From the NCBI GenBank assembly GCA_945872285.1, contig CAMBZR010000003.1, forward strand, positions 27,038 through 91,037: a stretch of DNA of 64,000 nucleotides, given 5' to 3'. The notes under the pieces are model-generated. The model had not been told where the DNA came from, ran no database searches, and worked only from the letters and a program-made list of their open reading frames with translations. Positions within the stretch are counted from its first letter, which is position 1; each line of letters opens with the position of its first letter. This document shows positions 52,523-61,142 of this stretch, one piece after another. The stretch is from Bordetella parapertussis (GTDB lineage Bacteria > Pseudomonadota > Gammaproteobacteria > Burkholderiales > Burkholderiaceae_B). The position numbers were made by a program, and so were the translations under genes.

Positions 52523-54444
52523 ACAGACTCCAAAATTGAACCGGTCGCCTGTTGATCGCGCGACAGCGGTCCAGCATTGGTGGTCGTCAATAAAAACTTT
52601 TGCATATCCCAGGCACCCGTTGGGCACCGTTCGGCGCACAAGCCGCAGTGCAGGCACACATCCTCATCTTTCACCATCACACGCCCAGATTTCAAATCGC
52701 TCGACACGTAGAGGTCTTGGGTAAGCTCAAGGGCAGGGGCGCGCAGACGCATTCTCAGGTCTTGCTCTTCCCCGTTTTGCGTAAAAGTGATGCAGTCGGT
52801 CGGGCAGATGTCAGTGCAGGCATCGCATTCGATACAGGTCTTGGCATTGAACACGGTTTGTACGTCGCAGTTTAGGCAACGACTGGCTTCTTTAAAGGCC
52901 GTGGCCGCATCAAAGCCTAGCTCAACTTCAACACGAATGTTGGCAAGCGCTTTTTCGGATTCGGCCCATGGCACTTTGAAGCGAGTGTCATTAGAAACAT
53001 CGTTTTGATAGCTCCACTCATGAATGCCCATTTTTTGCGACATTAAATTCGTGGTGGGGGCGGGGCGCTTCTCGGTGTCTTCTTTGTTTAAGAAGCGATC
53101 AATTGATACGGCAGCTTCATGGCCGTGCGCAACAGCGGTAATAATATTTTTAGGGCCAAAGGCTGCATCGCCACCAAAAAATACGCTTGGCTGTGAAGTT
53201 GACTGAAATGAGTCGTTGCCCAACACTGGCTGGCCCCATTTATTGAAATCAACACCACTGGCCTCGTCAATCCACGGAAACGCGTTTTCTTGACCGACCG
53301 CTAACAATACAGTGTCGCATTCAAAAAAAACATCAGGTTGACCAGTGGGCACCAAGTTACGGCGGCCTTTGTCGTCGTATTGAGCCTCGACCACTTCGAA
53401 GGTCATGCCAATAAGTTTGCCCTCTCTATGTTCAAAGCTTTTAGGCACATGAAAGTTGATGATTGGTATGCCCTCATGGATGGCGTCTTCTTTTTCCCAG
53501 GGCGATGCCTTCATCTCATCGAAACCACTGCGTACGATCACCTTGACGTCGGTGCCGCCTAAGCGACGCGATGAACGACAGCAATCCATCGCGGTGTTAC
53601 CGCCACCCAAGACGATGACGCGCTTACCTACGCTGGTGACATGGCCAAACGACACCGAAGCTAACCAGTCGATGCCGATGTGAATATTGGCAGCCGCTTC
53701 TTTACGTCCGGGTACGTCAAGGTCGCGTCCGCGCGGTGCGCCGCAACCGACAAAGACCGCATCATAGCCTTCGGCCATCAAGCCACTGAGTGACTCGACG
53801 CGCTGACCTGCTTTAAAGTCAACTCCCATTTCAAGGATGTAATCGGTTTCTTCATCAATCACTGACTCAGGTAAACGAAAGCGTGGAATCTGCGAACGAA
53901 TAAAGCCGCCGGCTTTGGCCTCGGCATCGAATATGGTGACTTGGTAACCAAGCGGCAGCAGGTCACGCGCAACAGTCAGCGAGGCTGGACCAGCACCCAC
54001 GCAGACGATTCGCTTGCCATTGGGTGGCGCGATCGCAGGCATCCGCGCTTTGATGTCGCTTTGGTTTTTGTTATCAGCTGCTACACGTTTTAAGCGGCAA
54101 ATCGCAACGGGTTCTGGCTTTTCGCCATTATTTTCTTCGACGCGCCCGCGCCGACAGGCGGGTTCGCAAGGACGGTCACAGGTGCGCCCAAGCACTCCCG
54201 GGAAAACGTTGGATACCCAATTCACCATGTAGGCATCGGTATAACGACCTTCACCAATCAGGCGGATGTATTCGGGCACCGGTGTATGGGCGGGACACGC
54301 GTACTGGCAGTCAACAACCTTGTGAAAGTAGGTCGGATCTGTCAAATTTGTCGGTTGCAAAGCGAGTCTCCTGTTTGCGCGAACGCAGTAATTTTCAAAG
54401 GCTTCACTCAAATTGTGTGAGTAAACCCCTCTTTTAGTAGCCAT
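52519..54444 (-). CDS. GltD-like FAD/NAD(P) oxidoreductase with 4Fe-4S domains
   Basis: A 641-residue flavoprotein of the glutamate-synthase small-chain family. N-terminal cysteines in CQYACPAHTPV and CDRPCEPACRRG bind an iron-sulfur cluster. FAD (VCVGAGPASLTVARDLL) and NAD(P) (VIVLGGGNTAMDCC) Rossmann motifs follow. The C-terminus adds two ferredoxin-like motifs, CIECDACTDICPTDC and CLHCGLCAERCPTGAW. It precedes and overlaps korA and is first in the operon, so it very likely moves electrons between the 2-oxoacid oxidoreductase and NAD(P). The direction of flow cannot be told from sequence. Confidence 0.9.
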   Translation of the reverse strand: MATKRGVYSHNLSEAFENYCVRANRRLALQPTNLTDPTYFHKVVDCQYACPAHTPVPEYIRLIGEGRYTDAYMVNWVSNVFPGVLGRTCDRPCEPACRRGRVEENNGEKPEPVAICRLKRVAADNKNQSDIKARMPAIAPPNGKRIVCVGAGPASLTVARDLLPLGYQVTIFDAEAKAGGFIRSQIPRFRLPESVIDEETDYILEMGVDFKAGQRVESLSGLMAEGYDAVFVGCGAPRGRDLDVPGRKEAAANIHIGIDWLASVSFGHVTSVGKRVIVLGGGNTAMDCCRSSRRLGGTDVKVIVRSGFDEMKASPWEKEDAIHEGIPIINFHVPKSFEHREGKLIGMTFEVVEAQYDDKGRRNLVPTGQPDVFFECDTVLLAVGQENAFPWIDEASGVDFNKWGQPVLGNDSFQSTSQPSVFFGGDAAFGPKNIITAVAHGHEAAVSIDRFLNKEDTEKRPAPTTNLMSQKMGIHEWSYQNDVSNDTRFKVPWAESEKALANIRVEVELGFDAATAFKEASRCLNCDVQTVFNAKTCIECDACTDICPTDCITFTQNGEEQDLRMRLRAPALELTQDLYVSSDLKSGRVMVKDEDVCLHCGLCAERCPTGAWDMQKFLLTTTNAGPLSRDQQATGSILESV

Positions 54445-54594
54445 AGTCTAATGTGGCGCGGCGATTCTTGCACGTTGATATTAAGCGCTTCAAAAGAACG
54501 CCGCTTTTTAGGTCGTGCAGCAGACTACTTTTTATAAATTGGTGCGTTGCATCAATTTAGTTGTTTGCCGGCAAGCTTAAGCCTGAATAAGCGT

Positions 54595-55581
54595 TTAGTA
54601 ACCGAGTTGTCGATTCACTTTGTTGTCGAGTTGTCCGGTCGTGATGAATTTGGCAAAGTTGGCAAACCAACAATCCAATACACGCTGCGTGTAATCGGGT
54701 GCGTCGCACGAGATGTGAGGCGTGACGATCAGGTTGGGTGTTGTCCAAAGAGGTGAGCTCGGATTAAGAGGCTCTTTATCAAAGACATCCAAGATGGCCC
54801 CATCGAGCTGTTTGCTTGCCAGATGCTTGACGACTGCATCGTAATCCACAATCGGTGAACGGCCGATATTGATCAATCCTGCACCTTTGGGTAGCAACGC
54901 GATTCTGGCATCGGTGATTAAGCCTCGGGTATCTGCTGTGAGAGGTGCTGCAACAATCAAATAGTCAGTTCGAGGCAGAACGGTGTCGAGCTGGCTCACG
55001 CTGATCGTTTCGTCGGCAAGGGGTTGAGTCACGCCCGAGCGTGTGACAGCAATCACCTTCATGCCAAGTCGCTTTGCGCCTAAGCCCGCAGCGCGGCCAA
55101 CATCCCCAAAACCAATTACCGTCGCTGTTTTACCGCGGATATTGAACTCATGAATCATGTCCCAAACTTTGTTGGTTTGATTCGCAAGAATTTGAGGCAT
55201 TTTGTTGTGCAACATTAACAAGGCCATACTGATGAAATCTTCAGTCTTGTCGCCATGAATGCCACTGCTGTTGGTGACCGTGATTTGTTCGGGCAACCAG
55301 TCGAGCGGCAGCAGGTGATCCACACCTGCGCCCGTCGTGTGAAGCCACTTTAGCTTTTTTGCTTGAATGATTTTTGGGCGATCGATTGGGCCCGCAAGCA
55401 GCGCATCAGCGTCTTGCAGCGCATTTTCTAAAATATCACCGTCCCAGCCGACGGATACGTCGATTTGTTTGGCAAGGTCTGGGTGTCTTGCCGCGGCCTG
55501 CGTCCACTGCTCGTGCGTGAGGTGAAAGAGTTCGTTGCGAAGCCGGCCATTCTCAAGGTGAAGTCGAAAGCGTGTTGTCAT
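54595..55581 (-). CDS. D-isomer-specific 2-hydroxyacid dehydrogenase
   Basis: A 328-residue dehydrogenase. The cofactor motif is VIGFGDVGRAAGL (near residue 155); the catalytic Arg is in INIGRSPIVDY, Glu in FDKEPLNP and His in VTPHISCD. WLHTTGAGVDHLLP is the N-terminal substrate-loop signature. It resembles hydroxypyruvate/glyoxylate reductase-type enzymes more than the paralogue at 10167. It is monocistronic, divergent from the LysE gene, with 150 bp between its stop and the GltD-like gene start. Confidence 0.9.
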   Translation of the reverse strand: MTTRFRLHLENGRLRNELFHLTHEQWTQAAARHPDLAKQIDVSVGWDGDILENALQDADALLAGPIDRPKIIQAKKLKWLHTTGAGVDHLLPLDWLPEQITVTNSSGIHGDKTEDFISMALLMLHNKMPQILANQTNKVWDMIHEFNIRGKTATVIGFGDVGRAAGLGAKRLGMKVIAVTRSGVTQPLADETISVSQLDTVLPRTDYLIVAAPLTADTRGLITDARIALLPKGAGLINIGRSPIVDYDAVVKHLASKQLDGAILDVFDKEPLNPSSPLWTTPNLIVTPHISCDAPDYTQRVLDCWFANFAKFITTGQLDNKVNRQLGY

Positions 55582-55670
55582 GGTGTCAACAGTAAAAAAA
55601 TGGATGAAGAAACAGAAGAGCAGTCAAAAGGATATTCAATACAATAGAATACTTTAAGCTGGGAGTCCGA

Positions 55671-56285
55671 ATGCTTGGCGTCACCGATTACGAAGCTTTT
55701 GTCCTCGCCTTCGCGATTTTTTTGTTGATTCCGGGGCCCGGCAATCTGGTGCTGATCACTTCGACGACAAAAGGTGGTTGGCGCGCGGGCTTGGCTGCAA
55801 CGGTGGGCATTATCTTGGGTGATCAGGTGTTGTGCTGGCTGGCTGTTGCGGGTGTCGCTGCGCTATTGACGGCTTATCCAACCGCTTTTCAAGCTGTTCA
55901 GTGGCTCGGGGCAGCTTATCTTGCCTGGCTCGGCTTAAAAATGTTGTTTGCCAAACAAGGCGCGGCCCCGATCTTGAATATTAAGCCCTATCACTACCTG
56001 CGCCAGGCCTTGGTCATCACCTTGCTCAATCCCAAAGCGATTGTCTTTTATATGGCATTTTTTCCGTTGTTCATTGATCCGCCGACACAACGGGGTTTGC
56101 TGACCTTTGGCGTCTTAGCGATCACGATCGCGGTTTTGGCGTTTGCCTATGGCGTGCTTGCTGTGCTTCTCACACATTTTTTTGCAACACGCATGCGCAG
56201 CAACCCGCGCTTTGGTTTTCTTCTAGAAAAACTGGCCGGCCTCTGTTTGCTGGGTTTCGGTGCGCGCTTAGTTTTTAGTCGTTAA
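55671..56285 (+). CDS. LysE/RhtB-family amino acid exporter
   Basis: A 204-residue membrane protein with six hydrophobic segments. FLLIPGPGNLVLITSTTKGGWRAGLAATVGIILGD (start near residue 18) is the family signature, and LNPKAIVFYMAFFP is the second conserved segment. The ATG follows GGGAG by five bases. It exports an amino acid or related metabolite. It is divergent from the hydroxyacid dehydrogenase and converges on the deacetylase gene after 31 bases. Confidence 0.92.
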   Translation: MLGVTDYEAFVLAFAIFLLIPGPGNLVLITSTTKGGWRAGLAATVGIILGDQVLCWLAVAGVAALLTAYPTAFQAVQWLGAAYLAWLGLKMLFAKQGAAPILNIKPYHYLRQALVITLLNPKAIVFYMAFFPLFIDPPTQRGLLTFGVLAITIAVLAFAYGVLAVLLTHFFATRMRSNPRFGFLLEKLAGLCLLGFGARLVFSR

Positions 56286-56316
56286 TGACTCGATCGTCTG
56301 CGTCACACGGCAGTGC

Positions 56317-57189
56317 TTAAGGCGGTGGCACTTGCGCTGTGTACCATTGTGCGATGTCTTGACCGGTCACAAAACAAACTTCAGGTGTGGCCAGCAGCAG
56401 ATCCAGCATTTTCTCGAAGCTTTCAAAGCGATGCGGCACACCAATCAAATGTGGGTGCAAGCCGAGCGACAAGACGCGAGGTTGTGTTCGACATTCTCGT
56501 TTAAACAAGCTTAGGGTGTTGGCTAGGCGTTGATACATTTCGTTTGACTGATGTTTTTCAACGGCATAAATAATGGAGTCGTTGATTTCCAGGTTGTAAG
56601 GCAACGCTAGCAGCGGGCCGTGCTTGGTGTGCAACCAGTGCGGTACATCGTCGACCACCCAGTCAAAGACGTACTCAATGCCTTGCGTTTTTAAAATCTC
56701 GGGCGTGTCGTGCGACTCTCGCAGGCCAGGGCTCAACCAGCCTTTGGGCCGCTTACCCGTAAACGCTTCAATCATGTCCAGACTGGTGGCAATTAAGGTC
56801 TCTTCGCCGTCAGCATGATTCAGCGCCTTTTGATGCACGCCATGGCCAATGAACTCCCAGCCGGCTTGGTGCATCGCTTGCGCCGCCCGCGGATAGGCTT
56901 GGATGACGCCTGCGTTAAAGCTGGTCGAGGCCGGTAAGCCGCGACTTTGAATTGCATGGATGATTCGGGGCAGACCGGCACGCATGCCATAGTCGACCCA
57001 GCTAAAGTTGGGCACATCGGGCACTGTCTCTTTGCCATGAGGTGGCGTGAGGATGGTGCGTGGCATGCTTGCTTCAAATTGCCAGTGTTCGACGTTGACC
57101 ACTAAATGCACCAAAATGGCACCCTTAGGGTGTGCCTGCAGTTGTGGGCCTTCATCAGAAAAGCGATAGGGGATACGTGGATTAGCCAT
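56317..57189 (-). CDS. Polysaccharide deacetylase-family protein (PuuE-like)
   Basis: A 290-residue NodB-homology protein. Unlike chitin deacetylases it resembles PuuE, the metal-independent allantoinase group: VDYGMRAGLPRII near residue 63, EFIGHGVHQKAL near residue 112, GWLSPGLRES and GLHPHLIGVPHRF. It has no signal peptide, so it is cytoplasmic. It overlaps the ABC ATPase gene by eight bases and is the last gene of that operon. It probably opens or deacylates the imported compound. The substrate is not known; allantoin or another cyclic amide is a guess. Confidence 0.82.
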   Translation of the reverse strand: MANPRIPYRFSDEGPQLQAHPKGAILVHLVVNVEHWQFEASMPRTILTPPHGKETVPDVPNFSWVDYGMRAGLPRIIHAIQSRGLPASTSFNAGVIQAYPRAAQAMHQAGWEFIGHGVHQKALNHADGEETLIATSLDMIEAFTGKRPKGWLSPGLRESHDTPEILKTQGIEYVFDWVVDDVPHWLHTKHGPLLALPYNLEINDSIIYAVEKHQSNEMYQRLANTLSLFKRECRTQPRVLSLGLHPHLIGVPHRFESFEKMLDLLLATPEVCFVTGQDIAQWYTAQVPPP

Positions 57190-57940
57190 GGTTGTGTCGA
57201 ATCAGATTAAGAACGTCGAGCTTCATCTTAGTGAAGGCTTCGCTTGCCGTGTCGGCGACGCTGCGCGGGCGCGCCAGCGGTACCGTCAATTTTTCTTGCA
57301 GGCGACCAGGTCGCGCAGACATCACATAAACACTATCGGCTAAAAAAATAGCCTCATCAATGTCGTGCGTGACAAAGATAATCGTTGGTTTGAGTTTTTG
57401 CCATACCGAGAGCAACAGCTCTTGCATGGTGAGTCGAGTCTGGGCGTCGAGCGCACCAAATGGTTCATCCATTAATAAAACGCGCGAACCCAGTGTCAGG
57501 ATGCGGGCAATGCCAACACGCTGACGCATACCACCCGACAACTGTACCGGTAAATGTTGTTTGAAGTCTTGTAAGCCCACGATACTGAGCATCTCGTGCG
57601 CGCGCGCTTCGTACTCGGCCTTCGCAAGGCCTTGCACCTTCGGGCCAAAAATGACGTTTTCCCAAACCGTTAACCACGGAAACAAGGCTGCCTCTTGAAA
57701 CACCACGCCACGATCTGGGCCAGGTGCGAGTACGGGTTGGGCGTTGACGTGCAGTTGCCCTGTCGTGGGCAATTCAAAGCCTGCGACGAGGTTCAGTAAC
57801 GTTGATTTGCCGCAACCCGAAGGTCCTAGCAACGCAATAAAATCACCCTCGCCCACTTCAAGATCGATATGATCGAGCGCCGCGACCGGGGGTTGAGTCG
57901 GATAAATTTTGCAGACGTTTTGTATGGATATTCTAGACAT
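57182..57940 (-). CDS. NitT/TauT-type ABC transporter ATPase
   Basis: A 252-residue ATP-binding protein. The start at 57940 gives MSRISIQNVCKIYP. Walker A is LGPSGCGKSTLL, the Q-loop VFQEAALFPW, the signature LSGGMRQRVGIARIL, Walker B LLMDEPFGALD and the switch THDIDEAIFLAD, all typical of SsuB/TauB. It lies 7 bases downstream of the permease gene and overlaps the deacetylase gene. It drives import of a sulfonate-like, nitrate-like or pyrimidine-like compound. Confidence 0.93.
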   Translation of the reverse strand: MSRISIQNVCKIYPTQPPVAALDHIDLEVGEGDFIALLGPSGCGKSTLLNLVAGFELPTTGQLHVNAQPVLAPGPDRGVVFQEAALFPWLTVWENVIFGPKVQGLAKAEYEARAHEMLSIVGLQDFKQHLPVQLSGGMRQRVGIARILTLGSRVLLMDEPFGALDAQTRLTMQELLLSVWQKLKPTIIFVTHDIDEAIFLADSVYVMSARPGRLQEKLTVPLARPRSVADTASEAFTKMKLDVLNLIRHNHG

Positions 57941-57947
57941 GAATGCT

Positions 57948-58748
57948 TCAATGACTTTGTAAAATACGCCACACCAAAATCTTGCGCTCGAGGAACACAA
58001 TCAGGCGATCGCTTAAAAACCCCATTGCGCCAATTGACACCATGTCGGCCAGAACGATATCCATACGGCCCATGTAATAGGCGTCCCACAAGACGTAGCC
58101 CAGACCCGACTTCACCGCGACCATCTCCGAGACAATCACCGCTGTCCACGAAATCCCTAAGCCGATGCGCAAGCCCGTAAAAATAGAAGGCATCGCCGCC
58201 GGCAGCACGACCCGATAGAGCAGCTGCGCGCGGTTGGCACCCATCATCAGCGCCGCGCGCACCAAGTTGCGGTCAACATCACGGGCGCCTTGCGTGGTGT
58301 TGACAACAATGGCGTAAAAGCCGCCCAGAAAGATCAAAAAAATCGAGCCAATATCTCGAATACCAAAAAGTGCGATCGAGAACGGTAGCCAGGCTGTGAT
58401 CGGGATAGGACGCAAGCTTTGAATCAACGGGTCGAGCATTTGCGCGATGAGCTTGCTCCAGCCAATCAACAAGCCCAAAGGCACGCCGATCAAAGCCGCC
58501 AACGCAAAGCCTTGGGCGACGCGCATCGAAGAATACTCGACGTTAGACACCCAAGTTCCCAAGTAAGGATTCAAGCCTAAACCGGGCTGGCCAAAGATCC
58601 AGAGTTGCCAGCCTTCAAGCACTTTTAAGGGCGTGGGCATGATGCCAGCCATACTCGACATACTGCCCGTGATTTGCCACAGCGCAAGCACTGCGGCGGG
58701 CACTAACAAACCAAGCACGAAGCGCTTGACGTTCACCGCATGCTTCAT
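57948..58748 (-). CDS. NitT/TauT-type ABC transporter permease
   Basis: A 266-residue inner-membrane protein with six hydrophobic segments. AGGATA lies before the ATG at 58748. The conserved loop is MMGANRAQLLYRVVLPAAMPSIFTGLRIGLGISWTAVIVSEM, the ATPase-docking region of SsuC/TauC. PLIQSLRPIPITAWLPFSI is another family motif. It stands between the receptor and ATPase genes, 17 bases after the receptor stop. Confidence 0.93.
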   Translation of the reverse strand: MKHAVNVKRFVLGLLVPAAVLALWQITGSMSSMAGIMPTPLKVLEGWQLWIFGQPGLGLNPYLGTWVSNVEYSSMRVAQGFALAALIGVPLGLLIGWSKLIAQMLDPLIQSLRPIPITAWLPFSIALFGIRDIGSIFLIFLGGFYAIVVNTTQGARDVDRNLVRAALMMGANRAQLLYRVVLPAAMPSIFTGLRIGLGISWTAVIVSEMVAVKSGLGYVLWDAYYMGRMDIVLADMVSIGAMGFLSDRLIVFLERKILVWRILQSH

Positions 58749-58765
58749 TAAAAGTATCCTGATGC

Positions 58766-59743
58766 TTATTTTTTGATATCTTTGGCCATACTGTCGTCAT
58801 AGAGTTCGGCAGCTTCTTTAGTGACGTTTTTTTGTATGATGCCTTGCTTGAAAGCAGCTTCGGCCAAGCGGGCGACTTGCGCTTTGTCGAGTACACCACC
58901 GAGCGTAATGATTTTTGCTGATTCGCTTGTCACGCTTAAGGGTAGCCCAGTGTATTTAGAATATGCGTCGGCAAAAGCTTCTTTGCTTTTGCCTAATTGC
59001 TCTTCGGCATTTAAGTAAGCCCACAAGAAGCGGCGCACTAACTCTTTTTTGCTGCTCATTGCTTGGCCCGAGGCGGCGAGCATTCCCAGTTCGGCGCCAA
59101 CTGCACCCGACTGACTGTAGTCGAGATTTTTTGCAAAATAAGCATCGCCTTCAGCGACGGCTTGCGATTCAAAGGGCTCCCACAAAACCATTGCATCGAT
59201 ATCGCCACGCTTCATGGCTTGCACAAACGCGGTGCCACCCCCTTGCACATTCACGGGCGAGAATGTGGTGTACGGAATATTCTTTTCGATTAAGGTCATT
59301 GCCCATTGAAACCAAACGGCTGAGCCTGGTGCGATCGCGATTTTTTTTCCGGCAATATCGTTCCAGTTATCGATCTTGACGCCTTTGCGAACGACCAGAT
59401 ATTTAGCCGAGCTGCCGACACCCGTCAGGCCGATCAAATTTTTGCTGCCTTGCGCGGCGACGATTGCCAAATCCCCTGGGCCAACTGCCGAGACGTCGAC
59501 TGAGCCCGAAAGCAGCGCGGTGCGTGCGTCGGCATAGCGAACAAACTCAGCGCGCTTGACTTCGATATTGAATTTTTTGAGTTCTTCTTCAAGCATCAAC
59601 ATGGCCGAAAGATGACCGACCTTGACGTAGCCGATGGTTAGCACTTCTTTTTGTTTGAGAGGCTCGGGGGCGGGGCCAACCGCCAGTACCGTACAGGTCG
59701 TCAACGACAGGGCCAGCAAACATAAATGTTTTAAAACACGCAT
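58766..59743 (-). CDS. NitT/TauT-type ABC transporter substrate-binding protein
   Basis: A 325-residue periplasmic receptor of the SsuA/TauA-like group. GGAG lies before the ATG at 59743, and a signal peptide ends near TCTVLA. The mature part has LTIGYVKVGHLSAMLMLEEELKKFN, ALLSGSVDVSAVGPGDLAIV and FVQAMKRGDIDAMVLWEPFES. It is the first gene of a four-gene operon with permease, ATPase and deacetylase. Ligands in this family include sulfonates, nitrate, pyrimidines and aromatic acids. The YeeE/YedE permease divergent at 60069 would favour a sulfur compound, but that is inference. Confidence 0.92.
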   Translation of the reverse strand: MRVLKHLCLLALSLTTCTVLAVGPAPEPLKQKEVLTIGYVKVGHLSAMLMLEEELKKFNIEVKRAEFVRYADARTALLSGSVDVSAVGPGDLAIVAAQGSKNLIGLTGVGSSAKYLVVRKGVKIDNWNDIAGKKIAIAPGSAVWFQWAMTLIEKNIPYTTFSPVNVQGGGTAFVQAMKRGDIDAMVLWEPFESQAVAEGDAYFAKNLDYSQSGAVGAELGMLAASGQAMSSKKELVRRFLWAYLNAEEQLGKSKEAFADAYSKYTGLPLSVTSESAKIITLGGVLDKAQVARLAEAAFKQGIIQKNVTKEAAELYDDSMAKDIKK

Positions 59744-60068
59744 TTTTTTCTCCGGGGAGTTGGACATTTGTCAAAAAGCTTAGTTATTTGCCTACGTAAA
59801 GCAGCCAAACGCAACTTTTAAAGTCAACCCCGATCATGGCTTATTTTTTGCATCACCGTCAATCACTAAATTTAAGCCGGCGCTCGCTGCGGACTTGGTT
59901 TTGGTCGCGCCACCAGTATATAACCATAAGCTATATAGAAGAGCATAATTCGTTGTTTGCGCTTTTTCGGCAACTGGCTATCATTCGGAACTTGCCGCAG
60001 GTGTCAAGGTGCCCGGGTGGCCCCGATGACGGGTTGTGCCCGCGTAAACGAATAAATACAAATCGCTC
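59744..60068. other. Divergent intergenic region with possible operator and leader RNA
   Basis: This 325-bp gap separates the divergent receptor gene and the YeeE/YedE gene. It includes an AT-rich stretch with the palindrome CTATATAG at 59931-59938 and a related TATATA at 59917-59922. A GC-rich leader at 60008-60044 follows. The rest shows no coding potential that I can support. Confidence 0.5.
60011..60044 (+). promoter_or_regulatory. Structured leader with mutually exclusive hairpins before yeeE
   Basis: CCCG (60022-60025) can pair with CGGG (60030-60033) around ATGA. The same CGGG can instead pair with CCCG (60039-60042) around TTGTG. Upstream CCCGGG at 60012-60017 offers further partners. 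Such competing stems 25 bases before a start codon suggest translational control or attenuation. The stems are short, and no known riboswitch class was recognised. Confidence 0.35.
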
Positions 60069-61070
60069 ATGGATGCTCGAGAAATATTGCTGTGGTCAGG
60101 GTTGGTTGTGGGTCTGTTGTTTGGGATCAATGGCCAGTGGTCGGGCTTTTGCCTAAATCGGGCCCTGAAAGGTGGCTGGGAGTCGGGTGCCAGGCAAAAA
60201 GCTCAGGCCTTCGCCCTGGCGCTTGTCGTGTCGGTTTTGGGCGCTCAGCTCTTGTCGGCTTACGACTGGGTCGATCTGAGCACCTCGATTTATCGCGGCA
60301 ACGGCGCTTCTTGGTTGTTTGTGATTCTGGGTGGGATGCTGTTTGGCTACGGCATGATGCTTGCCAATGGCTGTGGTGCGCGGGCAGTGGTGTTGTTAGG
60401 GCAGGGTAATCTCAGATCCTTTACGGTGCTGTTGTGCTTGGGGATTTCGGCCTATATGACGTTGACGGGACTGTTGGCCCCTGGGCGTTTAATGCTGGCA
60501 CAGGCGACGACCTTGCCTGCACACGGTCTGTATGAATTTGAAGCCACAACACGGTTTGCTTTGATCGGGTTGCTAGTGCTTGCGTTGTTAGTGTTTGTGT
60601 TTTGGCGTGGATCAATTTTTAAGCATCAAAAAGATTTAATCAGCGGAATCGTCGTTGGCTTGTTGATTACGGCTGGCTGGTTCGTGACAGGGTGGCTGGG
60701 GGCGGACGAGTTTGAGCCGGCGCCTAGCGCTTCCTTGACCTTTATTGCGCCAATCGGCGAGACGATTCAATACACAATGATTGCGACGGGAATGCGGCTG
60801 GGGTTCGGCGTCGCGGTGATGGTGGGCGTCGTGCTCGGTTCTTTTGTTGCAGCAAAGTGGTCTAAGACTTTTCGGTTGCAAGGCTTTGCAACACCTAGCG
60901 AGATGCTGCGCTATATGGGCGGAGGCACGCTCATGGGAGTCGGTGGCGCGTTGGCGATGGGCTGTTCGATTGGGCAGGGGCTCACGGGGTTTTCAACCTT
61001 GACGTATGCCTCGATGCTTGCGTTTGCAGCGATGCTTGCTGGCGCGCGACTGGCTCAGCCTAAAGCGTAA
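60069..61070 (+). CDS. YeeE/YedE-family permease, TsuA-like
   Basis: A 333-residue membrane protein with eight or nine hydrophobic segments, a full-length fusion of the two halves seen at 47323 and 47744. The three conserved cysteine sites of thiosulfate transporters are present: GQWSGFCLNRAL (residues 22-33), LANGCGARAVVLLGQGNLRS (near residue 100) and MGCSIGQGLTGFSTL (near residue 306). The family moves thiosulfate or related sulfur species inward. It has no clear ribosome site and a structured leader. It is divergent from the NitT/TauT operon and converges on the TRAP genes. Confidence 0.9.
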   Translation: MDAREILLWSGLVVGLLFGINGQWSGFCLNRALKGGWESGARQKAQAFALALVVSVLGAQLLSAYDWVDLSTSIYRGNGASWLFVILGGMLFGYGMMLANGCGARAVVLLGQGNLRSFTVLLCLGISAYMTLTGLLAPGRLMLAQATTLPAHGLYEFEATTRFALIGLLVLALLVFVFWRGSIFKHQKDLISGIVVGLLITAGWFVTGWLGADEFEPAPSASLTFIAPIGETIQYTMIATGMRLGFGVAVMVGVVLGSFVAAKWSKTFRLQGFATPSEMLRYMGGGTLMGVGGALAMGCSIGQGLTGFSTLTYASMLAFAAMLAGARLAQPKA

Positions 61071-61131
61071 TTGAAGCGACTGCGTGCGCGCGTTGTCATG
61101 CAGCTCGCTCAGTTACGCAGCTCGCATTCAA
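61071..61131. other. Imperfect long inverted repeat between convergent genes
   Basis: TTGAAGCGACTGCGT (61071-61085) is nearly the complement of ACGCAGCTCGCATTCAA (61115-61131), allowing two small bulges. It fills the space between the convergent YeeE/YedE and dctM genes and could end both transcripts, though no T tract is seen. Confidence 0.4.
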
Positions 61132-61142
61132 TGATGTCTTCG

